The notes beneath the pieces are model-generated. The model was not told where the DNA came from. It ran no database searches and worked only from the letters and a program-made list of their open reading frames with translations. Made by a program: the position numbers and the translations under genes. From NCBI GenBank assembly GCA_021731185.1, contig JAKFXW010000147.1, forward strand, positions 1 through 25,797: a stretch of 25,797 bases of DNA. The letters run 5' to 3'. Positions 15,005-22,656 of this stretch are shown here, in pieces (position 1 is the first letter of the stretch; every line of letters begins with the position of its first letter). Origin of the DNA: Gallionellaceae bacterium (lineage in GTDB: Bacteria > Pseudomonadota > Gammaproteobacteria > Burkholderiales > Gallionellaceae).

Positions 15005-16174
15005 ATGTTTATTCTGCTTATTGAAGGGCGTGCTTCTCATTTTCTAAGCATAATTGTCAGGGGTGCAGCACTGAGTTTTCTGGCACTGTTAGTTGGCTGC
15101 TCATCCAGCGGAAAATTAAGCAGCGACGCTGCCAAAATTGTTGAATTTAAGCAAACGGCCAAGCTCCAAATGCGCTGGCAAGGTAACATAGCTGATGCGG
15201 GTAACACTGTTCTTCAACCCGCCGTAACAAATGACGCGCTGTATGTTGCCAGTGCGCAGGGCGATGTCATACGACTGGATCGTGCAACAGGCAAACGGAT
15301 ATGGCGGATCAAAACCGGATTTAATATTTCTGCTGGAGTAGGGGCAGGAGAAAACGTGGTGCTGTTGGGCGGAAACAAGGGTGAGCTAGTCGCTCTTGAC
15401 ACAGATGGCAAAGTGCGTTGGCAAATGCAAATGAGTAGTGAGGTGCTAGGCGTGCCGCGCGTCGCCGAAGGTGTGGTGGTGGTGCGTACCGGAGATGGAC
15501 ATATCTCGGCACTGAACGTGGCGGAAGGAAAATCTTTATGGAGCTATGAAAGAGCTACGCCCTCACTTGTTGTCCGCAATCATGCTGCTGTAGAAATTCA
15601 TCTGGGCACAGTCTACGCAGGACTGGCAGCAGGCAGATTAGTGGCCTTAAACCTGGCTACGGGTGTGGTGAAATGGGAAACAGTCATTTCGCAGCCGCGC
15701 GGAAATACTGAGTTAGAGCGCATCAGTGATATTACTAGTACGCCCGTAATTGATGCAGATCAAGTTTGTGCAATTGCCTTTCAGGGCAGGCTGGCGTGCT
15801 TTAATTTGGCACAAGGCAACTTGTTGTGGAGCCGCGAATTATCCAGCGATCAAGGTATGGTCTTATGGCAAAAATACTTGTATGTCACCGGTATCGATGG
15901 TTCAATTTTGGCGCTAGATAAAAATAGCGGCAGCTCCATTTGGAAAAATGAACAAATGAAATTGCGTCGCGTCACCGCGCCTGGTGTATTCGGAGACTAT
16001 CTGGCAGTAGGCGACTATGAAGGGTACCTGCATATTTTGCGGCGAGAAGATGGCCGTCTGGTCGCGCGTTCTAAAACAGACGCTAGCCCGGTGCAATCTG
16101 CACCTGTGCCGCTGGGCGAAGGGTTGTTCATTCAAACTCATAAAGGCGGATTGTTTTCCTTTTTGATTCATTAG
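15005..16174 (+). CDS. bamB: Outer membrane protein assembly factor BamB
   Basis: A 389-residue lipoprotein of the BAM complex, which inserts beta-barrel proteins in the outer membrane. The signal ends in a lipobox (LALLVGC, Cys about residue 33), then SSSGKLSSD. The mature part is a beta-propeller of PQQ-like repeats: LYVASAQGDVIRLDRATGKR, GGNKGELVALDTDGKVRW, VVVRTGDGHISALNVAEGKS, VYAGLAAGRLVALNLATGVV, AFQGRLACFNLAQGN and YVTGIDGSILALDKNSG, followed by YLAVGDYEGYLHILRREDG. ATG 15005 is preferred: AAGGA lies ten bases upstream and the signal is compact; an earlier start (14966) would overlap yfgM and lengthen the signal. der follows after 83 bases. Confidence 0.93.
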   Translation: MFILLIEGRASHFLSIIVRGAALSFLALLVGCSSSGKLSSDAAKIVEFKQTAKLQMRWQGNIADAGNTVLQPAVTNDALYVASAQGDVIRLDRATGKRIWRIKTGFNISAGVGAGENVVLLGGNKGELVALDTDGKVRWQMQMSSEVLGVPRVAEGVVVVRTGDGHISALNVAEGKSLWSYERATPSLVVRNHAAVEIHLGTVYAGLAAGRLVALNLATGVVKWETVISQPRGNTELERISDITSTPVIDADQVCAIAFQGRLACFNLAQGNLLWSRELSSDQGMVLWQKYLYVTGIDGSILALDKNSGSSIWKNEQMKLRRVTAPGVFGDYLAVGDYEGYLHILRREDGRLVARSKTDASPVQSAPVPLGEGLFIQTHKGGLFSFLIH

Positions 16175-16198
16175 CGCCTTGCTTGTTTGTCAATTCCG

Positions 16199-16231
16199 CA
16201 GGATGGGCATATCTGCGCTCCACCCATCCTG
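16199..16231. other. Hairpin between bamB and der
   Basis: CAGGATGGG (16199-16207) and CCCATCCTG (16223-16231) form a perfect nine-pair stem with a 15-base loop. No T-run follows (TAAAAC), so it is either a weak terminator/attenuator or an RNA-stabilising structure. Confidence 0.55.
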
Positions 16232-16257
16232 TAAAACTGTAAAAAATACTCATTAAA

Positions 16258-17676
16258 ATGTTACCCACTCTAGTTTTAGTTGGCCGCCCCAACGTCGGGA
16301 AATCCACTCTTTTTAACCGCCTGACGCGCAGCCGTGATGCGCTGGTAGCCGATTTGCCGGGCTTAACCCGCGATCGCCACTATGGTCGCGGGCGGGTGGG
16401 CGAGCGACCATTTCTGGTGGTCGACACGGGTGGGTTGGAGCCTGTCGCAAAAGAAGGCATCCTGTTTGAGATGGCCAAGCAAACACGGCAGGCAGTTGAT
16501 GAGGCGGATTTGGTTTTGTTTTTGGTGGATGGTCGCCAGGGACTCACCGCGCAAGACAAAACCATCGCCGATCAGCTGCGCAAGACAGGCCGCACAGTGA
16601 TGCTGCTAGTCAACAAGGCCGAGGGAATGCAGCGCACAGCGGTGACCGGTGAATTTTTTGAACTGGGTCTGGGCGAGCCACTACCGATTTCTTCTGCGCA
16701 TGGTGATAACGTCACCGAGATGGTCGAACTTGCGCTGGAAGGATTCTCAGTACAAGAAGAGGCGGCAGAGCCCCACAAGGGGACAATGAAAAAAATTGAT
16801 CACCCTAAGTTGGCCATTGTCGGTCGACCCAATGTTGGAAAATCTACCTTGGTCAACGCAATTCTGGGTGAAGAGCGGGTCATTGCATTTGACCAACCCG
16901 GTACTACGCGCGACAGCATTTACATTGATTTCGAGCGCGCTGGCAAGCACTACACCATCATCGATACAGCGGGTGTCAGGCGGCGCGGCAAGGTGGATGA
17001 GGCTATTGAGAAATTTTCCGTAATTAAAACTTTGCAGGCAGTGGAAGACGCTAATGTTGTGGTGTTGGTGGTCGATGCCCAACAAGGCATTACCGAGCAG
17101 GACGCGCACATCGCCGACTTCGTTTTGCAAGCAGGACGTGCCTTGGTACTTACCGTGAATAAATGGGATGGCCTCGATCAATATCAGCGCGACACAACCA
17201 AGCGCGACATAGACCGCAAGCTGCATTTTTTAAGTTTCGCCAAATTACATTTTATTTCCGCGCTGAACGGTGATGGCGTGCCCGGCGTGTTGAAATCCGT
17301 AAACGAAGCCTTTGCGGCAGCGATGGCAAAATTATCCACACCGTTACTGACGCGAGTGTTGACCGCAGCAGTAGCAAAACAGCCGCCACCGCGCGGCATG
17401 TTTCGTCCTAAAATGCGTTACGCCCATCAAGGCGGTAGCAACCCGCCGCTCATTGTGGTGCATGGTAGCGCGCTGGATAAAATTCCGGATAGCTATCGGC
17501 GATATTTGGAGCGCACATTTTGTGATGCGTTTAAATTGCAAGGCACGCCACTTAGAATTGAATTCAAAGCAGGCAAAAATCCATTCGCTGACAAAATACC
17601 CAAGCCGCTCACTGAGAGTGAAGAGCGTGCCAATCATCGCGCGCGCATACGAGGACGCAGGTTGTACGGGAGATAA
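16258..17676 (+). CDS. der: Ribosome biogenesis GTPase Der (EngA)
   Basis: A 472-residue GTPase with two tandem G domains, needed for 50S subunit maturation. First domain: P-loop GRPNVGKSTLFNRLT, G2/G3 region TRDRHYGRG and VDTGGLEP, NKAEG. Second domain from about residue 180: GRPNVGKSTLVNAILG, GTTRDSIYIDFE, DTAGVRRRGK, NKWDG. A C-terminal KH-like domain follows (TPLRIEFKAGKNPFADK) with a basic tail. Between the two G domains the linker reads EEAAEPHKGTMKKIDHP; PHKGTM is coded by the short palindromic repeat at 16772-16788. Length is normal (470-490). Start ATG 16258, with no strong ribosome binding site. Confidence 0.96.
   Translation: MLPTLVLVGRPNVGKSTLFNRLTRSRDALVADLPGLTRDRHYGRGRVGERPFLVVDTGGLEPVAKEGILFEMAKQTRQAVDEADLVLFLVDGRQGLTAQDKTIADQLRKTGRTVMLLVNKAEGMQRTAVTGEFFELGLGEPLPISSAHGDNVTEMVELALEGFSVQEEAAEPHKGTMKKIDHPKLAIVGRPNVGKSTLVNAILGEERVIAFDQPGTTRDSIYIDFERAGKHYTIIDTAGVRRRGKVDEAIEKFSVIKTLQAVEDANVVVLVVDAQQGITEQDAHIADFVLQAGRALVLTVNKWDGLDQYQRDTTKRDIDRKLHFLSFAKLHFISALNGDGVPGVLKSVNEAFAAAMAKLSTPLLTRVLTAAVAKQPPPRGMFRPKMRYAHQGGSNPPLIVVHGSALDKIPDSYRRYLERTFCDAFKLQGTPLRIEFKAGKNPFADKIPKPLTESEERANHRARIRGRRLYGR
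16772..16788 (+). repeat. Short palindromic repeat, copy in der
   Basis: The 17-base core CCCACAAGGGGACAATG is identical to the rodZ and galU copies, but flanking bases differ (preceded by GC, followed by AA). It is read as P-H-K-G-T-M in the interdomain linker of Der, the same frame as in galU and different from rodZ. Confidence 0.8.
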
Positions 17677-17695
17677 ATTCAGGTTTTGTATTCAA

Positions 17696-17719
17696 GCCCA
17701 ATTTTTTGATAAATTGGGC
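17696..17719. terminator. Hairpin between convergent der and desaturase genes
   Basis: GCCCAATTT (17696-17704) pairs perfectly with AAATTGGGC (17711-17719) around TTTGAT. A second ATTGGGCATCT (17731-17741) repeats 17713-17723. As the genes on both sides converge, it may terminate both, although neither side has a long T-run after the stem. Confidence 0.5.
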
Positions 17720-17773
17720 ATCTAGATAGATTGGGCATCTGGGATTAATCGTTACGGTCTTGCAGTCGCACAC

Positions 17774-18958
17774 TCAAGCGTAGCAACGCAGACGTTGAGA
17801 AAATTCCCGTACGGCTACGATACCGCTATTTTCAGCACGATGACACCAATCATTTAATTGTTTAAGTAGCTGTTCTTTGGTAGCTGTGGAGCGTTCCCAT
17901 ATCGTTGTTAAATCCTGATGCAGGTGATAGGTTGTGTGCAAAGTCGGGCTGGCATCGATAGCCGAGTTGAGCTTGGTAGATTGTTGATCGGTAAGATCAC
18001 TTTTATCCAGATGTAACCAGTGTTTAATCTGCTTCATATCGAGCTTGTCCAGATTATGTAATTTATCCAGCGCATGAAGTTTGCATAGTGCCATTTCTGC
18101 GGCATAAGTTTTCTTTAATAGTTTCGCATAGCGTGCAGTAATTTCATAACGATTCACAATCACTGCTTGCAGTGTTTCTAAATCACAATTTATTTTGCTG
18201 CGATTGAGACGCACTTTGGGCGCGAGTTTTTTTACCTGTGCTAATTTCAGCATGGCTAATGTACGTATGTAAACCCAGCCTATATCCAACTCATACCACT
18301 TGCTGGAGAGCTTGGCAGATGAGGCGTAGGCGTGATGATTATTATGCAACTCTTCACCGCCAATAAATATGCCCCAAGGAATAATGTTGGTTGAAGCATC
18401 GGCACAGGCAAAATTGCGATAGCCAAAATAATGCCCCAGACCATTAATGACACCCGCCGCGTTCACAGGTATCCACGCCATTTGCACCGCCCAGATAGTC
18501 AAACCAAGCGGCCCGAACAGCACGATATTGATGGCCAACATCAGCACGATGCCAAGTCTATCATGTCTGCCATAAATATTTCTTTCCAGCCAATCGTCCG
18601 GAGTGCCATGTCCGTACCTATTCAACGTCTCTAAATTTTTAGCCTCTTTTTGATAAAGCTCCGCACCTTCACGTAGCACTTTACCTATCCCCAAAATAAC
18701 CGGGCTATGCGGGTCTTCTTCTGTTTCACATTTGGCATGGTGTTTGCGATGAATAGCCGCCCATTCTTTAGTCACAATTCCGGTAGTCAACCACAACCAG
18801 AAACGGAAAAAATGGCTCGGTATGGGGTGCAGGTCTAAAGCACGATGAGCCTGATGACGATGCAGGAAAATGGTGACAGAAGCGATGGTAATGTGGGTGA
18901 GAATTAACGCAGTAACAATATAACCCCACCACGGCATATCTATTATTCCAACAAACAT
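17774..18958 (-). CDS. Membrane fatty acid desaturase (acyl-CoA/acyl-lipid delta-9 type)
   Basis: A 394-residue di-iron membrane desaturase introducing a cis double bond in fatty acyl chains. The three histidine boxes are HRHQAHR (near residue 33), HRKHHA (near 70) and HNNHH (near 205). Membrane stretches surround them (WGYIVTALILTHITIASVTI; IVLMLAINIVLFGPLGLTIW). After the catalytic part, a ~130-residue C-terminal extension rich in Leu/Lys (KLHALDKLHNLDKLDMKQIK) ends with WERSTATKEQLLKQLNDW and AVREFSQRLR; similar tails occur in betaproteobacterial desaturases. ATG 18958 is preferred over GTG 18964 because GGGAG is seven bases upstream. Convergent with der, divergent from galU. Confidence 0.9.
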   Translation of the reverse strand: MFVGIIDMPWWGYIVTALILTHITIASVTIFLHRHQAHRALDLHPIPSHFFRFWLWLTTGIVTKEWAAIHRKHHAKCETEEDPHSPVILGIGKVLREGAELYQKEAKNLETLNRYGHGTPDDWLERNIYGRHDRLGIVLMLAINIVLFGPLGLTIWAVQMAWIPVNAAGVINGLGHYFGYRNFACADASTNIIPWGIFIGGEELHNNHHAYASSAKLSSKWYELDIGWVYIRTLAMLKLAQVKKLAPKVRLNRSKINCDLETLQAVIVNRYEITARYAKLLKKTYAAEMALCKLHALDKLHNLDKLDMKQIKHWLHLDKSDLTDQQSTKLNSAIDASPTLHTTYHLHQDLTTIWERSTATKEQLLKQLNDWCHRAENSGIVAVREFSQRLRCYA

Positions 18959-19255
18959 GAACACACTCCCAATTGATTAAAATTCAAATGTCATTCTACT
19001 GGAATGAGAAACCGCGTCAATGAAGTAGTAACAGCATACCCCTAACTAATTTCACTGAGTAAACCAACACCCATTACGCAGTGGTAAGCCTTCTGCAGTC
19101 ACCGCATCAGGTTAGGCATGTGATTAAGCGGAATGTTCTATATGAAATGAAATTATTTTTCGCTCACTAAATTATTCCAGTCACCGGAACAGTTTGAATG
19201 TTGGTCGCGTGTAAGCGAGAATAGCGGCCTTCGCATTGTCAATAAGGTTCTTAAC

Positions 19256-20137
19256 ATGAAAAAAATAACAAAAGCCGTTTTTCCTGTAGCAGGATTAGGC
19301 AGTCGTTTTCTGCCCGCCACCAAGGCCAGCCCTAAGGAGATGATGCCCATAGTGGACAAGCCGCTGATTCAATATGCCGTGGAAGAGGCCATAGCAGCCG
19401 GAATTACTGATATGATTTTTATCACCGGGCGTAATAAACGTACGATTGAAGATCATTTCGACAAGGCATATGAGGTGGAGGCAGAGCTGGCCGCTAGGGG
19501 TAAATTGGATCTGTTGCGCGCGGTGCAGGAGGTGGTTCCCAAGCATGTTAATTGTATTTACATACGTCAGCAGGAAGCACTAGGTCTGGGACACGCGGTA
19601 TTGTGCGCGCAACCGATTGTGCAAAATGAACCGTTTGCGGTCATTCTGGCTGATGATTTAATTAGTGGCAATACTTCAGTGATGCAGCAAATGGCGGCGG
19701 TGTATGAACACTATCAATCTTCTATTTTAGGCGTGCAGGATGTGCCGCGTGCGCAAACGAATCAATATGGCATTGTCAGCAGTAAACAATTGGAAGCGAA
19801 TATTGAGGAGGTGAATGGCATTATAGAAAAACCAAAACCCGAAGATGCGTCCTCGACCCTGGCAGTGGTGGGGCGATATATTTTAACGCCACGCATTTTC
19901 CACCATTTAGCGCAGGTGCGTGCAGGGGCGGGAGGGGAGATTCAATTAACCGATGGCATTGCCGCATTAATGAAGGAGGAAAGATTGTTGGCTTATCGTT
20001 TCTCTGGCACGCGCTATGATTGTGGCTCCAAGCTTGGTTATTTAAAAGCGACCGTGGCGTTTGGCTTAATGCACCCTGATTTGCGCGATGATTTTTCTGC
20101 TTATCTGAAAGCGTTGTCCCACAAGGGGACAATGTAA
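19256..20137 (+). CDS. galU: UTP--glucose-1-phosphate uridylyltransferase
   Basis: A 293-residue nucleotidyltransferase making UDP-glucose, the precursor for lipopolysaccharide, exopolysaccharide and other glycans. Marks: KAVFPVAGLGSRFLPATKASPKEMMPI with the signature loop, IVDKPLIQYAVEEA, FITGRNKRTIEDHFD, ADDLIS, GIIEKPKPEDA, GRYILTPRIF and GTRYDCGSKLGYLKATV. The gene ends with SHKGTM-stop, and those last residues plus part of the stop come from the palindromic repeat at 20116-20136; a normal GalU ends a few residues earlier. TAA overlaps the ATG of hpt (TAATG). A ~290-bp region upstream, shared with the divergent desaturase, should hold its promoter. Confidence 0.95.
   Translation: MKKITKAVFPVAGLGSRFLPATKASPKEMMPIVDKPLIQYAVEEAIAAGITDMIFITGRNKRTIEDHFDKAYEVEAELAARGKLDLLRAVQEVVPKHVNCIYIRQQEALGLGHAVLCAQPIVQNEPFAVILADDLISGNTSVMQQMAAVYEHYQSSILGVQDVPRAQTNQYGIVSSKQLEANIEEVNGIIEKPKPEDASSTLAVVGRYILTPRIFHHLAQVRAGAGGEIQLTDGIAALMKEERLLAYRFSGTRYDCGSKLGYLKATVAFGLMHPDLRDDFSAYLKALSHKGTM
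20116..20136 (+). repeat. Short palindromic repeat, copy at end of galU
   Basis: Core CCCACAAGGGGACAATG at 20118-20134, flanked by GT and TA like the rodZ copy. With the two preceding T it forms a perfect seven-pair stem: TTGTCCC, loop ACAAG, GGGACAA (20114-20132). It codes the last residues of GalU (H-K-G-T-M) and supplies the first bases of its stop codon. Confidence 0.8.
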
Positions 20138-20694
20138 TGACAATACAAAATCAACAGGTGCTAGAAATTTTACAACAGGCAGAATTGGTGATGAACCAAG
20201 ACGAAGTAAAAGCTGCGGTCACTCGCCTCGCACTGGAAATTAATTCCGCACTGGCGCACACCCATCCTTTAGTCCTTTCAGTTATGGGCGGCGCAATTGT
20301 ATTTACCGGGCAACTGCTGCCACAGCTTAATTTTCCGCTGGATTTTGATTATGTGCATGTGTCGCGCTATGGTAAAAAACAACAGAGTGGTGAATTGCTT
20401 TGGCATGTTGCACCACGCGAAAATATTGCAGGGCGTGTGGTGTTGGTGCTGGATGATATTCTTGACGAAGGCGAAACCATGGCCGCAATTAAACAGCGCG
20501 TTTTGAGCTTGGGCGCAACGGCATTTTACTGTGCGGTGTTTGCGGATAAATTGAACGGTAAAACCAAGCCGATACGCGCAGATTTTATTGGAACAACATT
20601 GCCAGATCGTTTTGTGTTTGGCTTTGGCATGGACATACACGGGGCATGGCGCAATTTGCCTGCTATATATGCAGTTAAAGAAGAAAGAAAATAA
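20137..20694 (+). CDS. hpt: Hypoxanthine-guanine phosphoribosyltransferase
   Basis: A 185-residue purine-salvage enzyme turning hypoxanthine or guanine plus PRPP into IMP or GMP. The PRPP-binding motif is VVLVLDDILDEGETM (about residues 101-115); the N-terminal part has LVLSVMGGAIVFTGQLLPQL and DFDYVHVSRYG, and the C-terminal part has DRFVFGFGMDIHGAWRNLPAIY, which closes the base pocket. Full length for the bacterial hypoxanthine type. It overlaps galU by one base and is followed immediately by the MTIP gene, whose reaction product hypoxanthine is its substrate. Confidence 0.92.
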   Translation: MTIQNQQVLEILQQAELVMNQDEVKAAVTRLALEINSALAHTHPLVLSVMGGAIVFTGQLLPQLNFPLDFDYVHVSRYGKKQQSGELLWHVAPRENIAGRVVLVLDDILDEGETMAAIKQRVLSLGATAFYCAVFADKLNGKTKPIRADFIGTTLPDRFVFGFGMDIHGAWRNLPAIYAVKEERK

Positions 20695-21456
20695 ATGCTG
20701 GCAATTATTGATAAAACAGGATTAGCGCAATTACCGAACATGGAAATTGTGCATCGACAGGTGATGCGTACCCCGTATGGCGAACCTTCTGGCGCACTTA
20801 CTTTTGGTCGATTTAAGGGGCAAGAGGTTATGTTTTTAGCGCGGCATACTGCGAGTCAGGCAACGCCGCCGCATCGCGTCAATTACCGCGCAAATTTATG
20901 GGCGCTACACGAACAAGGTGCCAAGCGTGTTATATCCATTGCTATGGCGGGAGGCATACGCGCAGATATATCGCCCGGCACCATCATTTTACCCGATCAA
21001 TTAATTGATTACACCTATGGCCGCGAGTTTACTTTTTTTGATGAGCGGGATGATCCGCCGAGACATATTGATTTCTCTGTTCCCTACACACCCAGCTTGC
21101 GTCAACAAATTTTAGATGCGGCACAGCGCGTCAAAATGGCCTGTCTGAATGGCGGGGTATATGCTGCTGTGCAAGGGCCGCGTCTGGAAACGATTGCTGA
21201 AGTGAATCGTATGGAACGCGACGGCGCAGATATGGTGGGTATGACCGGTATGCCGGAAGCCGCTTTAGCGCGTGAATTAGAATTAAACTATGCCGCTATA
21301 GTTGTGGTAGTAAACCACGCAGCAGGGCGCGGCAGCAGCAGCAAAGGTATTAGCCTTGAGAAAATTAGCATAGTTTCGCAGCATGCTATGGCCCAGGTGA
21401 ATAGTATGCTGGAGAACGTTGTGGAACATGATGGTGAGTACGGCAATGGCAATTAA
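20695..21456 (+). CDS. Probable S-methyl-5'-thioinosine phosphorylase (MTAP/PNP family)
   Basis: A 253-residue nucleoside phosphorylase. Marks: RTPYGEPSGALTFGRFKG, FLARHTASQATPPHRVNYRAN (phosphate-binding Arg-His), AMAGGIRADISPG, GGVYAAVQGPRLET, GADMVGMTGMPEAALARELE, and VVVVNHAAGRGSSS. The MTGMPEA motif and the Asn-His in VVNHAAG, in place of the adenine-directed Asp, fit the 6-oxopurine (methylthioinosine) type rather than MTAP. The reaction gives hypoxanthine and 5-methylthioribose-1-phosphate, and the next gene upstream is a hypoxanthine phosphoribosyltransferase, which supports the assignment. It starts right at the hpt stop and overlaps def by 11 bases. An alternative reading is 5'-methylthioadenosine phosphorylase. 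Confidence 0.8.
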   Translation: MLAIIDKTGLAQLPNMEIVHRQVMRTPYGEPSGALTFGRFKGQEVMFLARHTASQATPPHRVNYRANLWALHEQGAKRVISIAMAGGIRADISPGTIILPDQLIDYTYGREFTFFDERDDPPRHIDFSVPYTPSLRQQILDAAQRVKMACLNGGVYAAVQGPRLETIAEVNRMERDGADMVGMTGMPEAALARELELNYAAIVVVVNHAAGRGSSSKGISLEKISIVSQHAMAQVNSMLENVVEHDGEYGNGN

Positions 21457-21979
21457 AGCAGTCTTGCAAATGGGCGATGCGCGCTTGTTAGAACGAGCAA
21501 AAGAGGTGAGTGACTTTAACACACCCGCGCTCAAAAAATTATTGAAAGACATGCGCGACACCATGCAAGCATTGGATGGCGCGGGTTTGGCCGCACCACA
21601 AATTGGAATTGACTTGCGCGTAGTCATTTTTGGAATCGCCGAAAATCCGCGCTATCCAGATGCAGAAGCTGTGCCACAAACTGTGCTGATTAATCCCATC
21701 ATCACGCCGCTGAGTGAAGGCGTAGAGGATGGCTGGGAAGGTTGCCTCAGCGTTAAAGGAATGCGCGGATTGGTGCCGCGTTACAAAGCTATTCGGTACA
21801 ACGGATTTGATGCAATGGGTAAACCTATTGATCGCACCGTCAGTGGATTTCATGCGCGCGTGGTGCAACACGAATGTGATCATCTTGATGGAATTTTGTA
21901 CCCGATGCGGATAAAGGATATGCGGAATTTTGGGTTTACAGCGGTGCTATTTCCAGGGGAAGATTTGCAGGATGATTGA
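21446..21979 (+). CDS. def: Peptide deformylase
   Basis: A 177-residue metalloenzyme removing the formyl group from new N-termini. The three motifs are complete: GAGLAAPQIG (motif 1), WEGCLS with metal-binding Cys100 (motif 2), and QHECDHLDG with His142, Glu143 and His146 (motif 3). The protein is of the type found with a slightly longer C-terminus (YPMRIKDMRNFGF). ATG 21446 gives the homologous start MAIKAVLQMGD and overlaps the end of the MTIP gene; an upstream frame start at 21419 adds nine unconserved residues. It is probably a second def gene, since the main one usually sits with fmt. Confidence 0.93.
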   Translation: MAIKAVLQMGDARLLERAKEVSDFNTPALKKLLKDMRDTMQALDGAGLAAPQIGIDLRVVIFGIAENPRYPDAEAVPQTVLINPIITPLSEGVEDGWEGCLSVKGMRGLVPRYKAIRYNGFDAMGKPIDRTVSGFHARVVQHECDHLDGILYPMRIKDMRNFGFTAVLFPGEDLQDD

Positions 21980-22003
21980 TTTTGGTTTCAGAATATATTG
22001 AAC

Positions 22004-22032
22004 TTCATTTCATTCAGCCCAACCTACCGTGC
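22004..22032 (+). repeat. 29-bp inverted repeat, left arm
   Basis: Begins TTCATTTCATTCAGCCCAAC and ends CCTACCGTGC. Its reverse complement matches 22478-22506 with two mismatches. It lies 25 bases after the def stop codon. Confidence 0.8.
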
Positions 22033-22105
22033 TGACTTCCCTATCCTTAATAGATTATGGGCAGCTGACTCGCATGACACACAAAAACACCTGAGGATAA
22101 TAGAT

Positions 22106-22486
22106 ATGTCATCAGTCCACATACAATTCGCAACTTTTTATGAAAAATATCCCCACTTAAAGAAAAAAATACAATTCATCTGGGGGACAGCAGAATGCAG
22201 GAAAATCTTGTCTGATTCGTTACTGAGTGATAGATCAAATAGAGCAGGATTTCCGCCTGAGGATGCGAAAACTTTGTTTAATATATTACTTGTGCACGAT
22301 CAACTATTTCCTCAGCATAATCCAGATCAACCAGGTGACATGCCCTTTAGGGTATTCTCAGCAGCAAAGAAAATAGTTCCACGGCCAGCGCAGCGAGGTA
22401 TAGACCTTATCTTTGTGGTTAAGGTGCTGGCAGGGTTGGGGATAGTATTAATTGTGATTAAAGAGGTATTACGGATAGCACGGTAG
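22106..22486 (+). CDS. Unrecognised small membrane-anchored protein between inverted repeats
   Basis: A 126-residue product starting MSSVHIQFATFYEKYPHLKK. The body is helical and polar (KIQFIWGTAECRKILSDSLL, FPPEDAKTLFNILLVHDQLF). One C-terminal membrane helix follows (IDLIFVVKVLAGLGIVLIVI), ending KEVLRIAR. I do not recognise a family. The arrangement, a soluble N-terminal domain with a C-terminal tail anchor, is seen in many small accessory proteins. ATG 22106 has GAGGATAATAGAT upstream; a longer frame from 21998 would start inside the left repeat. The stop TAG lies inside the right inverted repeat. It is AT-rich relative to def, and the unit is probably foreign. Confidence 0.5.
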   Translation: MSSVHIQFATFYEKYPHLKKKIQFIWGTAECRKILSDSLLSDRSNRAGFPPEDAKTLFNILLVHDQLFPQHNPDQPGDMPFRVFSAAKKIVPRPAQRGIDLIFVVKVLAGLGIVLIVIKEVLRIAR

Positions 22487-22506
22487 CTTGGGCTGAATGC
22501 AATGAA
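22478..22506 (-). repeat. 29-bp inverted repeat, right arm
   Basis: Begins GCACGGTAGCTTGGGCTG and ends AATGCAATGAA. It is the inverted partner of 22004-22032. It also folds on itself: TTGGGCT at 22488-22494 pairs with AGCCCAA further on, so each arm is a hairpin of REP type. Confidence 0.8.
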
Positions 22507-22529
22507 GCCCAACAATCGAGGGCGTAGCA

Positions 22530-22630
22530 CTAATCAGGATGTGTCATCTTTCCAGCCTGCACCCACTGCTCAAATTCCGCCTCGGTGACATATCCCAACG
22601 CTAATGTACGCTTGCTTGAGCGTGCCGCCC
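22530..22630 (-). pseudogene. 3' relic of fumC (class II fumarase)
   Basis: On the minus strand, the last frame reads LALGYVTEAEFEQWVQAGKM then THPD and stop, the standard C-terminus of class II fumarase (LGYLTxEEFDxWVxPExM). Just upstream GGTLKQA, another fumarase motif, lies in a neighbouring frame, so one base has been gained around 22605. Nothing further of fumC is present: the S8 protease gene begins its 3' end 27 bases away. The relic is thus a remnant left when the rest was replaced or deleted. Confidence 0.7.
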
Positions 22631-22656
22631 TGCTGTAGCTGGGGCGGCGGTGGAAT

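Noticed and set aside
18965..19255. A possible sigma70 promoter for galU (TTGAAT and GAATAG)
   Set aside because: The spacing is not close to 17 bases and the match is weak; a promoter must be here but I cannot place it.
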